A stretch of DNA of 62,207 nucleotides from Pelagibacteraceae bacterium AG-349-L23 (GTDB lineage Bacteria > Pseudomonadota > Alphaproteobacteria > Pelagibacterales > Pelagibacteraceae): positions 1 through 62,207 of the forward strand of contig QCDD01000001.1 of the NCBI GenBank assembly GCA_003281045.1, read 5' to 3'. Below the pieces are notes generated by a model. That model was not told the DNA's origin. It ran no database searches and was given only the letters and a program-made list of their open reading frames with translations. Below, piece after piece: positions 35,085 to 42,405 of this stretch (the first letter of the stretch is position 1; every line of letters begins with the position of its first letter). The translations under genes and the position numbers were made by a program.

Positions 35085-35115
35085 TAAAACATGCCCCAAA
35101 ATAATTTAATAAAAA

Positions 35116-35526
35116 TTATTCAGGATTTGCCGTTAATGTTTTAATTTCTAAAATATTTTCGTTGGGGTCTTTAACAAAGAATGTTTCTTGCTCATACTTC
35201 GTGCCTTTAAATCTTAAGTAAGGCTCATCATAGTATTTTGCACCTTTATCTTTTAATCTTTGTTTTAAAGTATCGAAATCTTTTCTAGATAAATGAACAC
35301 CAAAGTGAGGTACTGAAACATTACCCATGTCGACATCGTGTCTTTCATTATCTAATTTATGTTCACTTGCATGAAGTGTTAATTCATTTCCCCAAAAATC
35401 AACATCAGCCCACTCTTGAGCAGAATTATCTAATCTGCAGCCTAATGTTTCGCTGTAAAATTTTTTTGCTGTCTCTAAATCACCGCATGGTATTGCTAAA
35501 TGAAAGCAGTTAGTGTTTTTGTACAT
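35116..35526 (-). CDS. VOC superfamily protein (glyoxalase/dioxygenase-like)
   Basis: A 136-residue two-repeat VOC-fold protein. It starts NCFHLAIPCGDLETAKKFYS, where His is the usual first metal ligand, and ends DPNENILEIKTL, where Glu is the usual last ligand; a central HFGVHLSRKDFDTLKQRL supplies a further His. Catalytic function cannot be deduced from the fold alone. It is followed by msrB 17 bp downstream (from 35099) on the same strand. Metal-dependent thiol or quinone chemistry would fit the redox neighbourhood, but that is conjecture. Confidence 0.75.
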   Translation of the reverse strand: MYKNTNCFHLAIPCGDLETAKKFYSETLGCRLDNSAQEWADVDFWGNELTLHASEHKLDNERHDVDMGNVSVPHFGVHLSRKDFDTLKQRLKDKGAKYYDEPYLRFKGTKYEQETFFVKDPNENILEIKTLTANPE

Positions 35527-35598
35527 AATTTCTCCTTTAAATACTTAACAAAATAACTATATAAGCATTAATTTTTTAAATCAAGTTGGCAAATAATA

Positions 35599-36180
35599 AT
35601 GAATGATTTTTTACAATCTATAATAGACAGAGACCCTGCGGCAAAATCAAAGTTAAGTTTGATTCTTACCTACCCGGGGGTAAAAGCTATTTTTTTTCAT
35701 AAAATTGCAAACTTTTTTGCAATCGCTAAATTTGATTTATTTGCAAGAATCATTTCTCAATTTTCAAGATTCTTAACTGGTATAGAGATTCATCCAAAAG
35801 CAAAAATAGGAAAAAATTTATTCATCGATCATGGTATGGGTGTTGTTATTGGTGAAACCTCCGAGATAGGAGATAACGTCACGATCTATCACAACGTTAC
35901 CCTTGGTGGGATTGCTCCAAGTATTAATGCAAATGATCAAAGAAACATTAAGAGACACCCAACATTAGAGGACAACGTCGTTGTTGGATCTGGTGCTCAA
36001 ATTTTAGGACCAGTTGTAATTGGAAAAAATTCTTTAATAGGTGCTAATGCAGTGGTTACAAAAAATGTTCCTGAGAAATCCATCATGGTTGGAATACCAG
36101 CCACAAGAGTTGGAGATGCCACAAAAGGATTTCAACCTTATGCGGTTACTGATAAAGATAAAGACAATGACACAAATTAA
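35599..36180 (+). CDS. cysE: Serine O-acetyltransferase
   Basis: A 193-residue hexapeptide-repeat acetyltransferase making O-acetylserine from serine and acetyl-CoA. The left-handed beta-helix begins near residue 65 ([31 protein letters not shown]), includes the catalytic His-Asp region FIDHGMGV and IYHNVTLGG, and ends with [21 protein letters not shown]. It lacks most of the about 90-residue N-terminal domain of enterobacterial CysE, as short forms do. Its end overlaps cysK by 14 bp, so the two cysteine-forming steps are translated together. Confidence 0.94.
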   Translation: MNDFLQSIIDRDPAAKSKLSLILTYPGVKAIFFHKIANFFAIAKFDLFARIISQFSRFLTGIEIHPKAKIGKNLFIDHGMGVVIGETSEIGDNVTIYHNVTLGGIAPSINANDQRNIKRHPTLEDNVVVGSGAQILGPVVIGKNSLIGANAVVTKNVPEKSIMVGIPATRVGDATKGFQPYAVTDKDKDNDTN

Positions 36181-37168
36181 AAATAACTTTCTTGAATCGA
36201 TTGGAAATACTCCTTTAATTAAATTAAAAGCAGCTTCTGAAATCACAGGATGTCATATATTTGGTAAAGCGGAATATCTTAATCCTGGTGGATCGGTTAA
36301 AGATAGGGCTGCTCTTGCTTTAATTAAAGATGCACAAGAAAAAAAATTAATTTCAGAGGGTGGAATTGTAGTTGAAGGCACTGCTGGTAATACTGGAATT
36401 GGTTTATGTCTTTTAGGAAATTCTTTAGGTTATAAAACAATTATTGTAATGAATGATAATCAAACACAAGAAAAAAAAGATACTTTAAAAAACATTGGTG
36501 CAGATCTTAGGTTGGTACCACCCAAACCATATAAAGATGATGGCAATTATGTAAAAGTTGCAGGTCGTCTTGCTGAAGAATTAAAAAGTACAAATAACAA
36601 TGGTGTAGTTTGGGCAAATCAATTTGATAACACTGCTAATGCAAAAGGTCACTATGAAACCACAGGACCAGAAATCTGGGAACAAACTGATGGTAAGGTT
36701 GATGGTTTTGTTTGTGCTTCTGGGACAGGTGGAACCATAGGTGGTGTAAGTAAATTTTTAAAAGAAAAAAATAAAGATGTTAAAATTTATTTATCTGATC
36801 CGACAGGTTCTGCTCTTTATAATTATATTACAAATGGTGAATTAAAAGCTGAAGGAGGATCAATTACTGAGGGAATTGGTTCAAGTCGAGTAACTAAAAA
36901 TTTTGCTGAAGCAAAAATTGATGGTGCTTATTCAATTAGTGATGAAGAGTCTTTACCAATACTTTATGATTTAATTCAAAATGAGGGTTTAAGTTTAGGA
37001 ACCAGTTGTGGTGTAAATATTGCAGGTGCAATAAGGCTTGGAAAAGAACTTGGCCCAGGAAAAACTATTGTAACTATTCTTTGTGATAAGTCCGATAAAT
37101 ACAACTCAAAGATGTTTAACAAATCTTTTTTAAGGGAAAAAAACCTCCCAATACCTAGTTGGTTATAA
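36167..37168 (+). CDS. cysK: Cysteine synthase
   Basis: A 333-residue PLP enzyme joining O-acetylserine with sulfide. From the ATG at 36167: [16 protein letters not shown] start, Schiff-base lysine in [11 protein letters not shown] (about residue 43), phosphate-binding [10 protein letters not shown], and the C-terminal [12 protein letters not shown] place the start here rather than at an in-frame ATG at 36041 because homology begins at [16 protein letters not shown]. It overlaps cysE by 14 bp. Organisms of this lineage lack sulfate reduction, so the sulfide must come from organic sulfur (inference). Confidence 0.94.
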   Translation: MTQIKNNFLESIGNTPLIKLKAASEITGCHIFGKAEYLNPGGSVKDRAALALIKDAQEKKLISEGGIVVEGTAGNTGIGLCLLGNSLGYKTIIVMNDNQTQEKKDTLKNIGADLRLVPPKPYKDDGNYVKVAGRLAEELKSTNNNGVVWANQFDNTANAKGHYETTGPEIWEQTDGKVDGFVCASGTGGTIGGVSKFLKEKNKDVKIYLSDPTGSALYNYITNGELKAEGGSITEGIGSSRVTKNFAEAKIDGAYSISDEESLPILYDLIQNEGLSLGTSCGVNIAGAIRLGKELGPGKTIVTILCDKSDKYNSKMFNKSFLREKNLPIPSWL

Positions 37169-37184
37169 TACCGCATATCAGCCA

Positions 37185-37207
37185 TGTAACAAAACAGTTA
37201 CATTTTT
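37185..37207 (+). terminator. Rho-independent terminator after cysK
   Basis: The inverted repeat TGTAAC-AAAACA-GTTACA is followed by five T. It starts 17 bp past the cysK stop and ends before the first gene of the nine-gene small-protein operon, separating the two transcription units. The stem is only six base pairs, so termination may be partial. Confidence 0.6.
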
Positions 37208-37236
37208 AGAATAATATTAATTAACATCGAGGGGTC

Positions 37237-37611
37237 ATGAATAAATATATAGCAGTAATACTATCCTTATTAATTTTTACTTCTGCACATGCAGGTATGA
37301 GTAAAGATGACAAATCTAAAGCTTGGGATTGTATTGGAATTTATATGGCAAATTACTTTTTACCATCTGGTGAAAAATTTGAATATGGCATGAAAGAAAA
37401 ATCTATTTCAACAGTAAAAGTTTTAAAAACGTATGCTCTTGAAATTGGTATTCCAGAAAAAGAGTGGGATGAAGGAGTAAATAAAGCAGTTGATAAGCAT
37501 TATGGTTCTAAATACGATAAAGCTAAAACTGAAAAATGTCATACATTTGTTGAAGCTTTAGTTCCGAATGGAGCTGAAAGAGTTAAAAAAGTAGTTCAGA
37601 CTTTGTATTAA
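37237..37611 (+). CDS. Secreted small protein, 124 aa, unknown
   Basis: A 124-residue protein with a signal peptide (1-19, cleavage after SAHA). The mature domain is helical and has two Cys (CIG and CHTF, near residues 31 and 109) that could form a disulfide in the periplasm, plus WDCIGIYMANYFLPSGEKFEYG near 30. Its ribosome site GAGGGGTC directly precedes ATG, as for the BASS gene. First of nine codirectional small genes. No family is recognised. Confidence 0.7.
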   Translation: MNKYIAVILSLLIFTSAHAGMSKDDKSKAWDCIGIYMANYFLPSGEKFEYGMKEKSISTVKVLKTYALEIGIPEKEWDEGVNKAVDKHYGSKYDKAKTEKCHTFVEALVPNGAERVKKVVQTLY

Positions 37612-37627
37612 CTTAAAAGGAGAAAAA

Positions 37628-37918
37628 ATGGAAAAAGAAATGTTAGTATTCCTTAAACTTAAGGAGGGTAAATTAGAAACTTTCATGGGATGGATGCAAT
37701 CAGATGAAGGAATGGGTGTTAGAAAAAGCGTTGCTTATCCAGAAAAAACTGTTGGAGCCATGATTCCAGATAAAAGTGGGATGTTATTTAAAGTGAATGT
37801 TCATAATGAAGCTGGAATGAAAGAATTTGTAACTGGGAACAATCCTACCGCGAAGGCTATTTACGCAGAATGTGTAGAGAGCGCTAAATTATATGAACTA
37901 TCTGAAGTAAATTTATAA
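37628..37918 (+). CDS. Small protein, 96 aa, unknown (ferredoxin-fold-like)
   Basis: A 96-residue protein with a strong ribosome site (AAAAGGAGAAAAATG). The order of elements beta-alpha-beta-beta-alpha-beta (LVFLKLKEGKLETFMGWMQ, then VGAMIPDKSGMLFKVNVH, then a helix of charged residues, then AKLYELSEV) suggests an alpha-beta sandwich of the dimeric barrel kind. It has a single Cys in CVESAK. I recognise no family. Second gene of the nine-gene operon, 16 bp after the first. Confidence 0.65.
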   Translation: MEKEMLVFLKLKEGKLETFMGWMQSDEGMGVRKSVAYPEKTVGAMIPDKSGMLFKVNVHNEAGMKEFVTGNNPTAKAIYAECVESAKLYELSEVNL

Positions 37919-37927
37919 GGAGTATAA

Positions 37928-38134
37928 ATGAAAAAAATAATGTTAACGCTTTGTTTGGTCTTATTTGTTAGCTCAGCATATGCAGGTTCATGTCCGATGT
38001 TAGCTAAAAATATTGATGAAAAAATTAAAAAAGCTCAAGAACTTAAAGATCAAGGTATGGATGCCCATAATAATGGTGATCATGCTAAGTCTGAAAAACT
38101 TTTAAATGAAGCTCTTGCTTTATTTAAAAGCTAA
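37928..38134 (+). CDS. Secreted small helical protein, 68 aa, unknown
   Basis: A 68-residue protein with a signal peptide (1-19, cleavage near SAYA-GS), one Cys in SCPML just after it, and an amphipathic helix-turn-helix remainder (EKIKKAQELKDQGMDAHNNG then SEKLLNEALALFK), which looks like a single tetratricopeptide-like hairpin. RBS ATAAGGAG precedes the ATG. The cysteine right after the signal is not a lipobox. Third gene of the operon. Confidence 0.65.
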   Translation: MKKIMLTLCLVLFVSSAYAGSCPMLAKNIDEKIKKAQELKDQGMDAHNNGDHAKSEKLLNEALALFKS

Positions 38135-38149
38135 ACACAAAGGAGAAAA

Positions 38150-38440
38150 ATGAAAAACTATATGGTAACTCACACTTTCAAATCTAAAGAAATGAAAGAT
38201 AAATTTAGCGAAACAGTAGCCTCAATGAAAATGGAGGATATTATTAAATCAATGACCAGTGATAAAGCTGCGTGTCAAATGACTTGGAATACGCCAGCTG
38301 ATACGATGCAAATGTTTTGCTGGTGGAAAGGAAATAGTGAGGAAGATATAATTAACCAACTAGGTCAAATGAATGACTTCTTTGAGCCTCACAAATTTAC
38401 TGAGTGCACTGACCAGGTAATGGATTATAACGCAAAATAG
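38150..38440 (+). CDS. Small protein, 96 aa, unknown
   Basis: A 96-residue protein with a strong ribosome site (AAAGGAGAAAAATG). It has three Cys (CQMTW, FCWW, ECTD) and the aromatic MFCWWKGN segment near 61-68. Element order is beta-helix-beta-beta-helix, again like a small ferredoxin-type fold. The MKNYMVTHTFKSKEMKDKF start resembles the second gene's start only loosely. No family is recognised. Fourth gene of the operon. Confidence 0.65.
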   Translation: MKNYMVTHTFKSKEMKDKFSETVASMKMEDIIKSMTSDKAACQMTWNTPADTMQMFCWWKGNSEEDIINQLGQMNDFFEPHKFTECTDQVMDYNAK

Positions 38441-38449
38441 GGATAAATA

Positions 38450-38764
38450 ATGAAAGCAATTTACACAAGAACCATCGGAGTTTATGACGAAAAACTTGGT
38501 GAGGCTATGGAAATTTCTAAAGGTTTAGCTGAAGTAAGAAAAAAACATTATCCTGATCATGAAGTTTATTTTTCTTTTCAAATTGGTGGAAACCCAAGAA
38601 CAGTTAGAGAAACTCTTATTGGAGAACAATTTACAGACAAAGCATTTGAAAATGATCAAAACATGTCTGCTGATCCTAAATTTATTGAACTTCAAAAAAA
38701 AATGAAGGGTGTTTTTAAAGAAGGTACAATACAAGATGAAATGAGAATGGTATTCAACGATTAA
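38450..38764 (+). CDS. Small protein, 104 aa, unknown
   Basis: A 104-residue protein that begins MKAIYTRTIGVYDEKLGEAM and shows the beta-alpha-beta-beta-alpha pattern of small dimeric alpha-beta barrels (GEAMEISKGLAEVRKK, then EVYFSFQIGGNPRTV, then helical KFIELQKKMKGVFKEG). Such folds include monooxygenase-like and stress-response proteins, but no catalytic motif is apparent. Preceded by GGGATAA 5 bp from the ATG. Fifth gene of the operon. Confidence 0.65.
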   Translation: MKAIYTRTIGVYDEKLGEAMEISKGLAEVRKKHYPDHEVYFSFQIGGNPRTVRETLIGEQFTDKAFENDQNMSADPKFIELQKKMKGVFKEGTIQDEMRMVFND

Positions 38765-38777
38765 GGAGGAGTTTAGG

Positions 38778-39098
38778 ATGTCGATGTTAGAGAAATATAC
38801 CAATGCAATTGATAAAAAAGATGAGTCAACTATGAATGAGCTTTTGCATGATGACTTTAAATTCACAATGCACAAATCAGGAAACACCATAGGTAAAGCT
38901 GATGTTATAAAGTGGGCAATGAGCGGTGATATAAACCAAGATAAAGCCAGAGTAGTCTATGAAAATGATGAAATTGGAGTTCACCATTCAATAGTTACAT
39001 TTAATGACGGAAATGTTGAGGCGGTAATGGCAGTTTATAAATACAAAGATGGAAAAATTATAAGTTTAGAGACTGGCGCCACTCCAATGCCAAAATAG
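38778..39098 (+). CDS. NTF2/SnoaL-like small protein, 106 aa
   Basis: A 106-residue protein matching the NTF2-like cone fold: an N-terminal helix MLEKYTNAIDKKDESTMNEL, the LLHDDFKFTMHKSG strand that is typical of SnoaL-like proteins, and three C-terminal strands (VVYENDEIGVHHSIVTFN, EAVMAVYKYKDGKI). RBS AAGGAGGAG. These folds act as isomerases, hydrolases or ligand-binding proteins. It is the sixth gene of the operon. Its stop is followed immediately by the GTG of the next gene. Confidence 0.7.
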   Translation: MSMLEKYTNAIDKKDESTMNELLHDDFKFTMHKSGNTIGKADVIKWAMSGDINQDKARVVYENDEIGVHHSIVTFNDGNVEAVMAVYKYKDGKIISLETGATPMPK

Positions 39099-39317
39099 GT
39101 GAGTCAATTACTCTTTATTTGTATAGCTATAACTGCACTTGATATTTTTTTAATCATCTATGCGTTGACTATCCCACTTTATCCAAAAAAATGGCGAAAA
39201 GAGGTAAATAAAAAATACAAAAATGAGACAGCTACTGGAGTAACAATAATTTTTGTAACGATGGCAGCTTGTTTTTTATGGGTAATTTATTTTTATTTCT
39301 TAATTTTTGATTTATAA
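39099..39317 (+). CDS. Two-helix membrane protein, 72 aa, unknown
   Basis: A 72-residue protein starting GTG directly after the NTF2-like stop codon, with no gap. Two transmembrane helices (about 3-25 and 47-70) flank a basic loop with KKWRKEVNKKYKNE, so both ends probably face the periplasm and the loop the cytoplasm. No family is recognised. Seventh gene of the operon. Confidence 0.55.
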   Translation: MSQLLFICIAITALDIFLIIYALTIPLYPKKWRKEVNKKYKNETATGVTIIFVTMAACFLWVIYFYFLIFDL

Positions 39318-39323
39318 TTTTCT

Positions 39324-39545
39324 ATGTTTCCAAAAAAATATTCAAAATTAATATTCATATTTTTTATGGGTCTTGGCATGAGCTTGATCATGACACTTAT
39401 AATTACATATATCAATACTGGTTATGATGAACTTTATTATAAGAGATTTTTTAAAGCTTGGTCAGTAAGCTTACCTGTCGCATTAGTTGCCACAACAATT
39501 GTAGCTCCTATAGTTGAAAAATTTGTAGATAAAATTACCAAATAA
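39324..39545 (+). CDS. DUF2798-like two-helix membrane protein
   Basis: A 73-residue protein with two helices (about 10-30 and 46-66). The mix FIFFMGLGMSLIMTLIITYINTG and FFKAWSVSLPVALVATTIVAPIVEKFV resembles DUF2798, whose members have this short two-helix layout with an AW.....P.A...vaP pattern. The function of the family is unknown. Eighth gene of the operon, 6 bp after the previous stop, with no obvious Shine-Dalgarno sequence. Confidence 0.6.
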   Translation: MFPKKYSKLIFIFFMGLGMSLIMTLIITYINTGYDELYYKRFFKAWSVSLPVALVATTIVAPIVEKFVDKITK

Positions 39546-39561
39546 TAATACTCTTTATATT

Positions 39562-39897
39562 GTGAGTAATATAATTGCCTACATAGTTCTTATAATTGCA
39601 GTAATTTTGGGGACTGCAGCAAATGGTTTTGCCAAAGGAGCTAATGGTTTTACATTATTATTACCAAGCTTATTAACAGCAATAACAATAGTTGCTTGTA
39701 TGTTTACATTATCAATTGTTATGAAAACTATTCCTGTGGGTATCACTTACGCCTCATTTGCAGGTCTATGTATTATCGCCACAACTATTGTTGGGGTATA
39801 TAAATTTAATCAAATGCCAGACATTTACACTATTGTAGGTTTAACTTTAATCATTTCAGGAGTGTTAATAGTTAATCTTATTGGTAAAACTAATTAG
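39562..39897 (+). CDS. SMR-family small multidrug/quaternary-amine transporter
   Basis: A 111-residue four-helix protein of the small multidrug resistance family, starting GTG at 39562. Family marks are ILGTAANGFAKGANGFT (about 16-32) in the place of the E14-containing helix, IPVGITYASFAGLCIIATTIVG (about 52-73), and ISGVLIVNLI at the end. The usual conserved Glu of EmrE helix 1 is not visible: this helix reads IVLIIAVILGTAANGF, so transport coupling may differ. SMR members export cationic compounds or guanidinium. Ninth gene of the operon; overlaps the convergent phosphatase gene by 8 bp. Confidence 0.75.
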   Translation: MSNIIAYIVLIIAVILGTAANGFAKGANGFTLLLPSLLTAITIVACMFTLSIVMKTIPVGITYASFAGLCIIATTIVGVYKFNQMPDIYTIVGLTLIISGVLIVNLIGKTN

Positions 39898-40696
39898 TTA
39901 TTGGTCTGAGCATTTTTAATATTTTATTGTGAATATTATTATTAACTGAAGCAACAATATTTCCACCTTTAACTGCATCAGTATTTTTCCATGTACTAAC
40001 AACTCCACCAGCTGCTTTTATAATTGGTATTAAAGGGTGAATATCCCAAATTTTATTTCCACATTGAATAACTACATCAACTTTACCTTCTGCAAAATGT
40101 GAGTAGCTAAGAGCATCTGCACAAGGAAATTGCATTAGTTTTAAAATTTTGGGAATCTTTTTTTGTTTGTTTAAAGATAGCATGCCATGAAAAGCTGCGG
40201 ACATTTTTATATTTTTGAATAAGATTTTTTTATTAACTTTTATTTTTCTTTTTTTTCTTTGATCCACAACATATGCAACTTTATCTGACGCGTTATAATA
40301 ATATTTTTTAAGAACAGGATAATTTGCCAGTCCAATTACAGGGTTCCCTTTATAATTCAAAGAAATTAAGTTACTCCAAGTAGGATTACCAATTACATAA
40401 GATCTGGTTCCATCGATTGGATCAATAACCCAAGTAAAATCACTTTTAGTTTTCTTTTTGCCAAACTCCTCACCTATGACTTGGTGATTAGGAAACTTTT
40501 TTGCTATCTCTTTTCTAATAAATTTTTCAAAAGCTTTATCTGAGGTTGTAACAGGATCGAATCCCTTGCCTCTTAATTTGTTAGAGACTTTAAAAGTTCT
40601 ATTGAGCTTAGAGTAATAAAACTTAGTAAGTTTTTTAGCTAAGCTATCAACAAACTTAGAATACCTTTTAAAATCTGATGAATTTAATTTTGACAC
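39890..40696 (-). CDS. hisN: Inositol-monophosphatase-family phosphatase (HisN-like histidinol phosphatase)
   Basis: A 268-residue magnesium-dependent phosphatase of the IMPase superfamily. Metal-binding motifs are IGEEFG (residues about 75-80), DPIDGTRSYVIGNPTW (about 92-107) and the C-terminal WDIHPLIPIIKAAGGV with its Asp. DPIDGTRSY and a short length fit the HisN-type histidinol-phosphate phosphatase better than inositol phosphatase, but 3'(2'),5'-bisphosphatase and other roles are possible. The gene is divergent from the BBOX-like gene and is not in a his operon. Confidence 0.8.
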   Translation of the reverse strand: MSKLNSSDFKRYSKFVDSLAKKLTKFYYSKLNRTFKVSNKLRGKGFDPVTTSDKAFEKFIRKEIAKKFPNHQVIGEEFGKKKTKSDFTWVIDPIDGTRSYVIGNPTWSNLISLNYKGNPVIGLANYPVLKKYYYNASDKVAYVVDQRKKRKIKVNKKILFKNIKMSAAFHGMLSLNKQKKIPKILKLMQFPCADALSYSHFAEGKVDVVIQCGNKIWDIHPLIPIIKAAGGVVSTWKNTDAVKGGNIVASVNNNIHNKILKMLRPITN

Positions 40697-40762
40697 AGGG
40701 GACTATTACTATTTAATTTATATTGATTAAAGTAAAATTTTAAATAATTCTCTTAATATTGT

Positions 40763-41863
40763 ATGAAAATAGAATTAACCGATAACAAAGTGTTTTTTGA
40801 AAAACAGGGTGTAAAAAAAGAAATCCACCCTTTCTGGCTAAGAGAACGAGTGAATAGCGAGAACTTTTTAGACCAAAAAACTCAACAAAGATTATTTGAT
40901 CCAACAATGCTTAAAAATAGCTCAGAAATTTCAAAAGTGAATATTTCAGATAAATTTCTTGAGGTAAGTTTTAAAGATGGTGCATACGCAAAACTAGTTA
41001 TCGAAAATATACTTAAAGAATTTGAAAAAGATAATGAATTATACTTTATCAATAAAATTTCATGGAAATCAGACTTTCAAAATAACAATATTTATAAATT
41101 TAATAAAAACTTTTTTGAGGAAAAAATGATGTATGAGTCTTTACTAGACTTTTACAAATATGGATTTGTTATATTTGAAAATGTTCCTACCCAAGATAAC
41201 TTTATTGTCAATTTCGCTAATTCAATTGGAAGTATTAGACGAACTAATTTCGGTGAGTTTTTTAATGTCAAATCAAAACCAAATCCAAATGATCTTGCCT
41301 ATACTTCATTGCCTTTAGCACCACATACTGACAATCCTTATAGAAAACCAGTACCTTGTATACAATTGCTGCATTGCATCGAAAATGAAGTTGGTGGTGG
41401 CTTATCAACATTAGTTGATGGTCTTGCTGTAACGGAAGAATTAAAAAAAGAACATCCTAGTTTTTTCCAAATTTTGACTGAAATAAAAGTCAGATTTCAA
41501 TTTGTCGATGATAATGTTGTTTTAGAGGACTGGGCAAAAATGATCCAACTTGATGAAAATGGAAGACTTAAACAAGTCAGATTTAGTCCTCGATTAGATT
41601 TTGTGCCCTTAATGGATAAGGAAAAATTAGAGTTATATTACGCAGCTAGAAACAAAATATCAGAAATGTACAACTCAGAAAAATTCAGAATTGAATTTAA
41701 ATTAAAACCTGGTGATCTATTAATGATGGACAACTATAGACTTCTTCATGGCAGAACCGAATATAATGCTAATGAAGGTAATCGATTTTTACAAGGTTGC
41801 TATATAGATTATGATAGCACTGAGGGAAAACTCAAACACTTGAAAAGAAAATTCAATATATAA
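40763..41863 (+). CDS. Gamma-butyrobetaine dioxygenase-like Fe(II)/2-oxoglutarate oxygenase
   Basis: A 366-residue enzyme. Residues 1-90 are the N-terminal DUF971-like domain with IHPFWLRERV (22-31), typical of the gamma-butyrobetaine/trimethyllysine hydroxylases. The TauD/TfdA-type catalytic domain has the iron facial triad His-x-Asp in APHTDNPY (about 190-197) and His in LLHGRTEYN (about 330-338), where the nearby Arg binds 2-oxoglutarate. It could hydroxylate gamma-butyrobetaine to carnitine or a related betaine. No carnitine-operon genes are adjacent, so the physiological substrate is uncertain. Confidence 0.85.
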   Translation: MKIELTDNKVFFEKQGVKKEIHPFWLRERVNSENFLDQKTQQRLFDPTMLKNSSEISKVNISDKFLEVSFKDGAYAKLVIENILKEFEKDNELYFINKISWKSDFQNNNIYKFNKNFFEEKMMYESLLDFYKYGFVIFENVPTQDNFIVNFANSIGSIRRTNFGEFFNVKSKPNPNDLAYTSLPLAPHTDNPYRKPVPCIQLLHCIENEVGGGLSTLVDGLAVTEELKKEHPSFFQILTEIKVRFQFVDDNVVLEDWAKMIQLDENGRLKQVRFSPRLDFVPLMDKEKLELYYAARNKISEMYNSEKFRIEFKLKPGDLLMMDNYRLLHGRTEYNANEGNRFLQGCYIDYDSTEGKLKHLKRKFNI

Positions 41864-41864
41864 A

Positions 41865-42044
41865 TTATTTGTTAAAGCAATTGTTTACTAATATTGCCAT
41901 TAATATCCAAATTACAAATGTTTCCCCATGACTAAATGTGTAATCAGCTCCAGCAAAACCTGCCGCAATATTAATAGCGTAAATAATTATCGTAGAGACA
42001 ATTAAGCTTACAAGTAAGTTAATTAATCCTTTTACATATTTCAT
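41865..42044 (-). CDS. Small two-helix membrane protein, 59 aa, unknown
   Basis: A 59-residue ORF from ATG at 42044 to TAA at 41865. Two hydrophobic helices (about 7-30 and 42-54) flank an FAGADYTFSHGET loop. The codon use matches neighbouring genes, but there is no clear Shine-Dalgarno sequence. Its stop lies 1 bp past the convergent dioxygenase stop. Likely real but unproven; it occupies the left third of the 41.9-42.4 kb gap. Confidence 0.5.
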   Translation of the reverse strand: MKYVKGLINLLVSLIVSTIIIYAINIAAGFAGADYTFSHGETFVIWILMAILVNNCFNK

Positions 42045-42138
42045 AATGAAACAATATAGATATTAAAACTCAATGCAATTTTTAATTTTCTATTTTTAAG
42101 TGAAGTTTTTTTAAGATGTGGGAAGACTAATAAATAGT

Positions 42139-42199
42139 TAGGTTGTATTCAAGAAATATATTTAATTAATTTGCAAATAAATATCTTGAATACAACCTA
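42139..42199. repeat. 16-bp perfect inverted repeat with a 29-base spacer
   Basis: TAGGTTGTATTCAAGA at 42139-42154 is matched by its reverse complement at 42184-42199. Inside the spacer TATTT and AAATA can also pair, so the element would form one long stem-loop of about 60 nt. It precedes the mini-ORF and structured segment at 42221-42405. It may be the 5' stem of that RNA, or a bidirectional terminator for the flanking transcripts; it lacks a U-tract. Confidence 0.65.
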
Positions 42200-42235
42200 G
42201 CTGAAATTTAACTTCTAATTAAGGAGGTAGTTTTA

Positions 42236-42262
42236 ATGAATCAAATGCCACCTGACACTTAG
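42236..42262 (+). CDS. Mini-ORF (8 codons) with a perfect Shine-Dalgarno sequence
   Basis: ATG at 42236 follows AAGGAGGTA (42221-42229) with a seven-base spacing, the best Shine-Dalgarno match in the window. It encodes Met-Asn-Gln-Met-Pro-Pro-Asp-Thr and stops at TAG. Pro-Pro-Asp is among the strongest polyproline stall motifs (EF-P-dependent), which makes a translation-sensing leader possible. GCCACCT inside the ORF can pair with AGGAGGT, hiding the ribosome site. Translation is inferred, not shown. Confidence 0.4.
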   Translation: MNQMPPDT

Positions 42263-42382
42263 CTGGGTAGCTTTATATTTCATAAAAACGAAAACAAAAA
42301 ACTTAAAGTCCATTCGGACTTAAATGCCATCAAGGCGACTTAAGGGAGCTCTTTTGGCTGGAGAGCAAAGGGGCGACCCCTT

Positions 42383-42405
42383 AAGTAAATTGAATTTACT
42401 TTTTT
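42383..42405 (+). terminator. Rho-independent terminator of the candidate RNA
   Basis: Perfect symmetric sequence AAGTAAATT-G-AATTTACTT (effective loop TTGAA) followed by four more T on the plus strand. On the minus strand there is no U-run, so it serves rightward transcription, although the stop codon of the convergent methyltransferase (42396-42398) lies inside its right arm. This supports a plus-strand transcript ending here. Confidence 0.6.

Larger units (their letters stand above)
42139..42405 (+). ncRNA. Candidate structured regulatory RNA with mini-ORF and terminator
   Basis: This non-coding stretch packs many complementary elements read on the plus strand: the long stem at 42139-42199; AAGTCC-ATTC-GGACTT at 42306-42321; GCC-ATCAA-GGC at 42326-42336; a 9-bp stem ACTTAAGGG (42338-42346) with CCCTTAAGT (42378-42386) enclosing GCTCT/AGAGC; a rival hairpin GGGG-CGA-CCCC at 42370-42380; and AAGTAAATT-G-AATTTACTT with T residues after it (42383-42405). 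The last stem shares 42383-42386 with the 9-bp stem, so the two exclude each other. No downstream plus-strand gene follows for 1.7 kb. I cannot match it to tmRNA, 6S, SRP or RNase P RNA. Confidence 0.5.

Noticed and set aside
42221-42405. Identification of the RNA as tmRNA, 6S, SRP RNA, RNase P or a known riboswitch
   Set aside because: No acceptor stem with CCA, no GGAAGGAAGC SRP loop, no RNase P core GAGGAAAGTCC, and no recognisable aptamer; the identity is left open.
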